Of a DNA stretch of 5,886 bases, positions 4,036 to 5,886 are shown piece by piece. Both the position numbers and the translations under genes were made by a program. The DNA is taken from contig KN173874.1 in the NCBI GenBank assembly GCA_000759655.1, positions 1 to 5,886 on the forward strand, written 5' to 3'. Numbering within the stretch: the first letter of the stretch is position 1; each line of letters begins with the position of its first letter. This DNA comes from Acidicaldus organivorans (GTDB lineage Bacteria; Pseudomonadota; Alphaproteobacteria; Acetobacterales; Acetobacteraceae). The notes under the pieces were generated by a model. It was not told where the DNA came from and ran no database searches. It was given only the letters and a program-made list of their open reading frames with translations.

Positions 4036-4782
4036 ATGAGCGAAGAGAGCGGCATTCTCGAGCGCGCGGGTAGGCCGGGGCTTGCCTACCGGCGGCTTGC
4101 CGGGCGCGGCCCGACGGTGGTCTTCCTCGCAGGCTTCGGCAGTGACATGAGCGGGGAGAAGGCTAGCGATCTCGCCCGCTTCTGCGCCGAGCGCGGCCAG
4201 GCGATGCTCCGTTTCGACTATCGCGGGCACGGCTCGAGTGGCGGGCGCTTCGAGGAGGGAACGATCGGTCTCTGGCGCGAGGACGCGCTCGATGCGATCG
4301 ACGCGCTGACCGACGGGCCGCTGGTCGTGGTGGGCTCCTCGATGGGGGGGTGGATCGCCCTCCTCGCCGCTCTCGCCCGCCCCACTCGGGTGGCCGCGCT
4401 GGTCGGGATCGCGCCGGCCCCGGATTTCACCGAACTCCTTATCTGGTCGGCGCTTCCCTTCGAGGCGCGCGAGCGGCTCCTCGCCGAGGGACAGATCAGC
4501 CTCCCCAACCCCTACGGCCCGCCGCAGATCATCACCCGCGCCCTGATCGAGGACGGAAGGGCCCATCTCGTGCTGGGCGGTGCGATCCCGATCGGGGTGC
4601 CGGTGCGGCTCCTGCATGGGCGGGAGGATCGCGACGTGCCCTGGGAGCTCTCGCTCCGCCTGCTCGAACAGCTGGAGAGCGCCGACGTCTCCCTCACCCT
4701 GGTCAAGGACGGCGATCACCGGCTCTCACGTCCGGCCGATCTCGCCCTGCTCCGCCGCACGCTTGCCCCCCTGCTCGGCTAG
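4036..4782 (+). CDS. Alpha/beta hydrolase (serine esterase or thioesterase type)
   Basis: Numbering from the ATG at 4036, this 248-residue protein has an alpha/beta-hydrolase fold. An early strand VVFLAGFGSDMSG forms the oxyanion region, followed by RFDYRGHGSSGG. The nucleophile elbow GSSMGG has Ser102, HGREDRDVP supplies Asp198 and DGDH supplies His228, so the triad is complete. There is no signal peptide or membrane segment, suggesting a cytoplasmic enzyme. The overall pattern is like the small single-domain hydrolases related to ABHD10, so an ester or thioester substrate is likely but unspecified. AAAGGAG (4023-4029) abuts an in-frame ATG at 4030 with no spacer but is six bases from ATG 4036, so I chose 4036. 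The gene converges on the SDR gene, sharing stop bases. Codon use is host-like. Confidence 0.9.
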   Translation: MSEESGILERAGRPGLAYRRLAGRGPTVVFLAGFGSDMSGEKASDLARFCAERGQAMLRFDYRGHGSSGGRFEEGTIGLWREDALDAIDALTDGPLVVVGSSMGGWIALLAALARPTRVAALVGIAPAPDFTELLIWSALPFEARERLLAEGQISLPNPYGPPQIITRALIEDGRAHLVLGGAIPIGVPVRLLHGREDRDVPWELSLRLLEQLESADVSLTLVKDGDHRLSRPADLALLRRTLAPLLG

Positions 4783-5663
4783 GTCCTCCTCTCCCCGGCG
4801 CGCTCTTCGGCGAGCGTGGCGGCAAGCCCCTCGCGGTAGGTGGGATGGCGCCACGCAAGGCCAAGCGCGGCCTTGGTGCGGTGATTGGCCACGCGCCGGT
4901 TCTCCAGCCAGAAGCTCAGCGCCATCGGGCTCATCACGGCGCGCGCCTCTTCGAAAGGAATGGCAGGCGGCAGGGGGAGGCCGAGCAGACGGGCGGCCTC
5001 TTCGATCACCGCCTCGGAAGGCGCGGGAAGGTCATCGACGAGATTGAACACCCGCACGCCGCGCTGCGGCGCATTCTGCATCGCAGCCCTTACCGCAGCC
5101 GCGATGTCGTCGCGGTGGATGCGCGAGAAGAACTGGCCGGGCTTGATCACCCGCCGCGCTGTCCCGGCGCGCAGGGCGGCGAAGACGGAGCGGCCCGGCC
5201 CGTAGATCCCGCCCAAGCGGAAGATGTCCACCGCCCGGTGATCGGCGAGCGCCTCCCACGCCTGCTCGGCGGCAAGCCGGGCGCGGCTCCGCACGGAGCC
5301 TGGGGCGGGCGGCGTCGTCTCATCGACCCAGGCGCCGCCGCGATCGCCATAGACCCCGGTCGAGGAGAGATAGCCGATCCAGCGAAGCCGCGGCGCGGCG
5401 CGGATGAGCGGGGCGAAGCGGGCAAGCACCGGATCGCCCGTTTTGGGATCGGGCGTTTCGGGATCGGGTGGGGCGGTGACGAGGAGATGGCTTGCCGCGC
5501 TGATCCAGGGCCCTGCCTCGGCGAACGGCACCGCGCCCTCCGCATCCGCCGCGCCGCGATGGGTCCCGATCACCCGCATCCCCGCGCCCCGCGCGGTCTC
5601 GGCAATGGCGCGCCCGCAATAGCCGAGCCCCATGATGAGGAGGAGATCCCCCTGATCCGTCAT
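4779..5663 (-). CDS. Atypical SDR-family NAD(P)-binding oxidoreductase/epimerase-like (YeeZ-like)
   Basis: This 294-residue protein has a Rossmann N-terminus, LLLIMGLGYCGRAIA, with GLGYCG (12-17) as the dinucleotide-binding loop. It continues with LLVTAPPD, YLSSTGVYG (98-106), FRLGGIYGPGR (148-158), IHRDDIAAAV (182-191) and FNLVDD (206-211). These are the landmarks of extended SDR proteins in the NAD-dependent epimerase group. The usual catalytic YxxxK does not appear: its expected place, about 20 residues after VYG, reads RSRAR, so both the Tyr and the Lys seem replaced by Arg, as in atypical SDRs. It may be a non-classical reductase or a nucleotide-binding regulatory protein. The substrate is unknown. 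The start has GAGAGGAA about seven bases upstream. It converges on the hydrolase with a 4-bp overlap, which does not imply a shared pathway. Confidence 0.88.
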   Translation of the reverse strand: MTDQGDLLLIMGLGYCGRAIAETARGAGMRVIGTHRGAADAEGAVPFAEAGPWISAASHLLVTAPPDPETPDPKTGDPVLARFAPLIRAAPRLRWIGYLSSTGVYGDRGGAWVDETTPPAPGSVRSRARLAAEQAWEALADHRAVDIFRLGGIYGPGRSVFAALRAGTARRVIKPGQFFSRIHRDDIAAAVRAAMQNAPQRGVRVFNLVDDLPAPSEAVIEEAARLLGLPLPPAIPFEEARAVMSPMALSFWLENRRVANHRTKAALGLAWRHPTYREGLAATLAEERAGERRT

Positions 5664-5682
5664 GCCGGTTCCTCTCGCCTAC

Positions 5683-5726
5683 CCCGCCTTGCGCTCCCCC
5701 GTCCCCGGAGCGCAGCGTAAGGCGGG
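5683..5726. repeat. Imperfect 15-bp inverted repeat in a divergent promoter region
   Basis: CCCGCCTT (5683-5690) pairs with AAGGCGGG (5719-5726), and the adjacent GCGCTCC (5691-5697) pairs with GGAGCGC (5707-5713). The loop is nine bases, and AGCGT (5714-5718) is bulged on one side. It lies in the 108-bp gap between the divergent starts at 5663 and 5772. It could be a REP-like element, an operator or a leader hairpin for the SDR gene. There is no T run beside it, so termination is less likely. Confidence 0.5.
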
Positions 5727-5735
5727 TGGAAAAGT

Positions 5736-5765
5736 TTGCGCCCTCCCGGCCCGCGCGGCTAGAGT
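5736..5765 (+). promoter_or_regulatory. Promoter for a leaderless mRNA
   Basis: TTGCGC (5736-5741), an 18-base spacer and TAGAGT (5760-5765) form a promoter of the type seen in GC-rich Alphaproteobacteria. Six bases separate the -10 from the A of ATG at 5772, so transcription probably starts at or next to the start codon. No Shine-Dalgarno is present, which agrees with leaderless translation. Confidence 0.5.
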
Positions 5766-5771
5766 GGGGGC

Positions 5772-5886
5772 ATGACCGGCTTACGCAAGGTGCTGCTGGG
5801 CGCGGGCCTCGGGGCCGTGGTGCTGGGCGGGACGGTGTGGGTGTTTCTCGACGCGCACCAAGGCTCAGGCGAAGAGGAAGCCGCGC
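5772..5886 (+). CDS. Membrane-anchored or exported protein, N-terminal fragment
   Basis: The ATG at 5772 opens 38 codons to the end of the window. The product starts MTGLRKVLLGAGLGAVVLGG and continues TVWVFLDAH. Residues 7-26 form one hydrophobic, Gly/Val/Leu-rich segment preceded by positive charges, so it is a signal peptide or an N-terminal membrane anchor with the rest outside the cytoplasm. No lipobox cysteine is visible. An acidic GEEEA stretch follows. The rest lies outside the window and I do not recognise the family. The closely placed -10 box supports this start. Confidence 0.6.
   Translation, partial: MTGLRKVLLGAGLGAVVLGGTVWVFLDAHQGSGEEEAA

Noticed and set aside
3078..4073. Plus-strand open frame across tRNA-Pro and cutA
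   Set aside because: It runs through a complete tRNA and antisense to cutA. The sequence is compositionally biased with no domain.
3730..4719. Long minus-strand open frame antisense to the hydrolase gene
   Set aside because: It is the mirror of a GC-rich real gene. The product is low-complexity (Gly, Glu, Arg, Pro) and matches no family, whereas the plus strand has a complete alpha/beta-hydrolase triad.
5430..5465. Repeated GGATCGGG-like units
   Set aside because: They encode a short PDPxTPDP-type linker within the SDR gene and show no independent structure.
4350..5720. Very long plus-strand open frame antisense to the SDR gene and overlapping the hydrolase
   Set aside because: The Arg/Pro/Ala-rich product with no recognisable motif is typical shadow coding in high-GC DNA, and the minus strand has clear Rossmann motifs.

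Overview
The window looks like a GC-rich alphaproteobacterial chromosome carrying a short, AT-richer block of acquired DNA. The alphaproteobacterial call rests on an NDUFS4-type complex I accessory subunit (residues such as LMGW, ADNFRYDR and the terminal WTH), a family found in mitochondria and Alphaproteobacteria. High GC, heavy use of G/C third positions and a promoter of the form TTGCGC...TAGAGT placed directly on a start codon also fit, possibly Sphingomonadales. I cannot name a genus.

Layout. Positions 1-258 hold the 3' end of a class II glutamine amidotransferase-like gene (+). A 59-nt nested hairpin (263-321) follows its stop, and then the base composition falls sharply. From about 340 to 2210 lies an AT-rich, minus-strand, two-gene operon: an ABC/AAA15-type ATPase (1031-2131) followed 2 bp later by a small protein with a PD-(D/E)XK-like core (405-1028). 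The operon has a consensus extended -10 promoter (2161-2169), and the Shine-Dalgarno of the second gene lies inside the last codons of the first. This ATPase plus nuclease-like pair next to a tRNA gene is the most interesting item here and is a candidate anti-phage or other conflict system; that role is inferred.

Positions 2210-2673 are a junction zone. It holds a tRNA 3'-end-like fragment (2238-2258), a doubtful small ORF (2275-2454), an intrinsic terminator (2587-2621) and a pure purine run. The conserved chromosome then resumes, all on the minus strand: tRNA-Arg(UCU), the NDUFS4-like gene, tRNA-Pro(UGG) and cutA. The acquired block lies on the 3' side of tRNA-Arg, the side where tRNA-targeting elements usually insert, but no integrase is present.

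At the right, an alpha/beta hydrolase (+, 4036-4782) and an atypical SDR oxidoreductase (-, 4779-5663) converge and share the tetranucleotide CTAG as both stop codons. A 108-bp divergent region with a strong imperfect hairpin leads to the start of an unidentified membrane-anchored protein (+, 5772 to the window end), probably translated from a leaderless mRNA.
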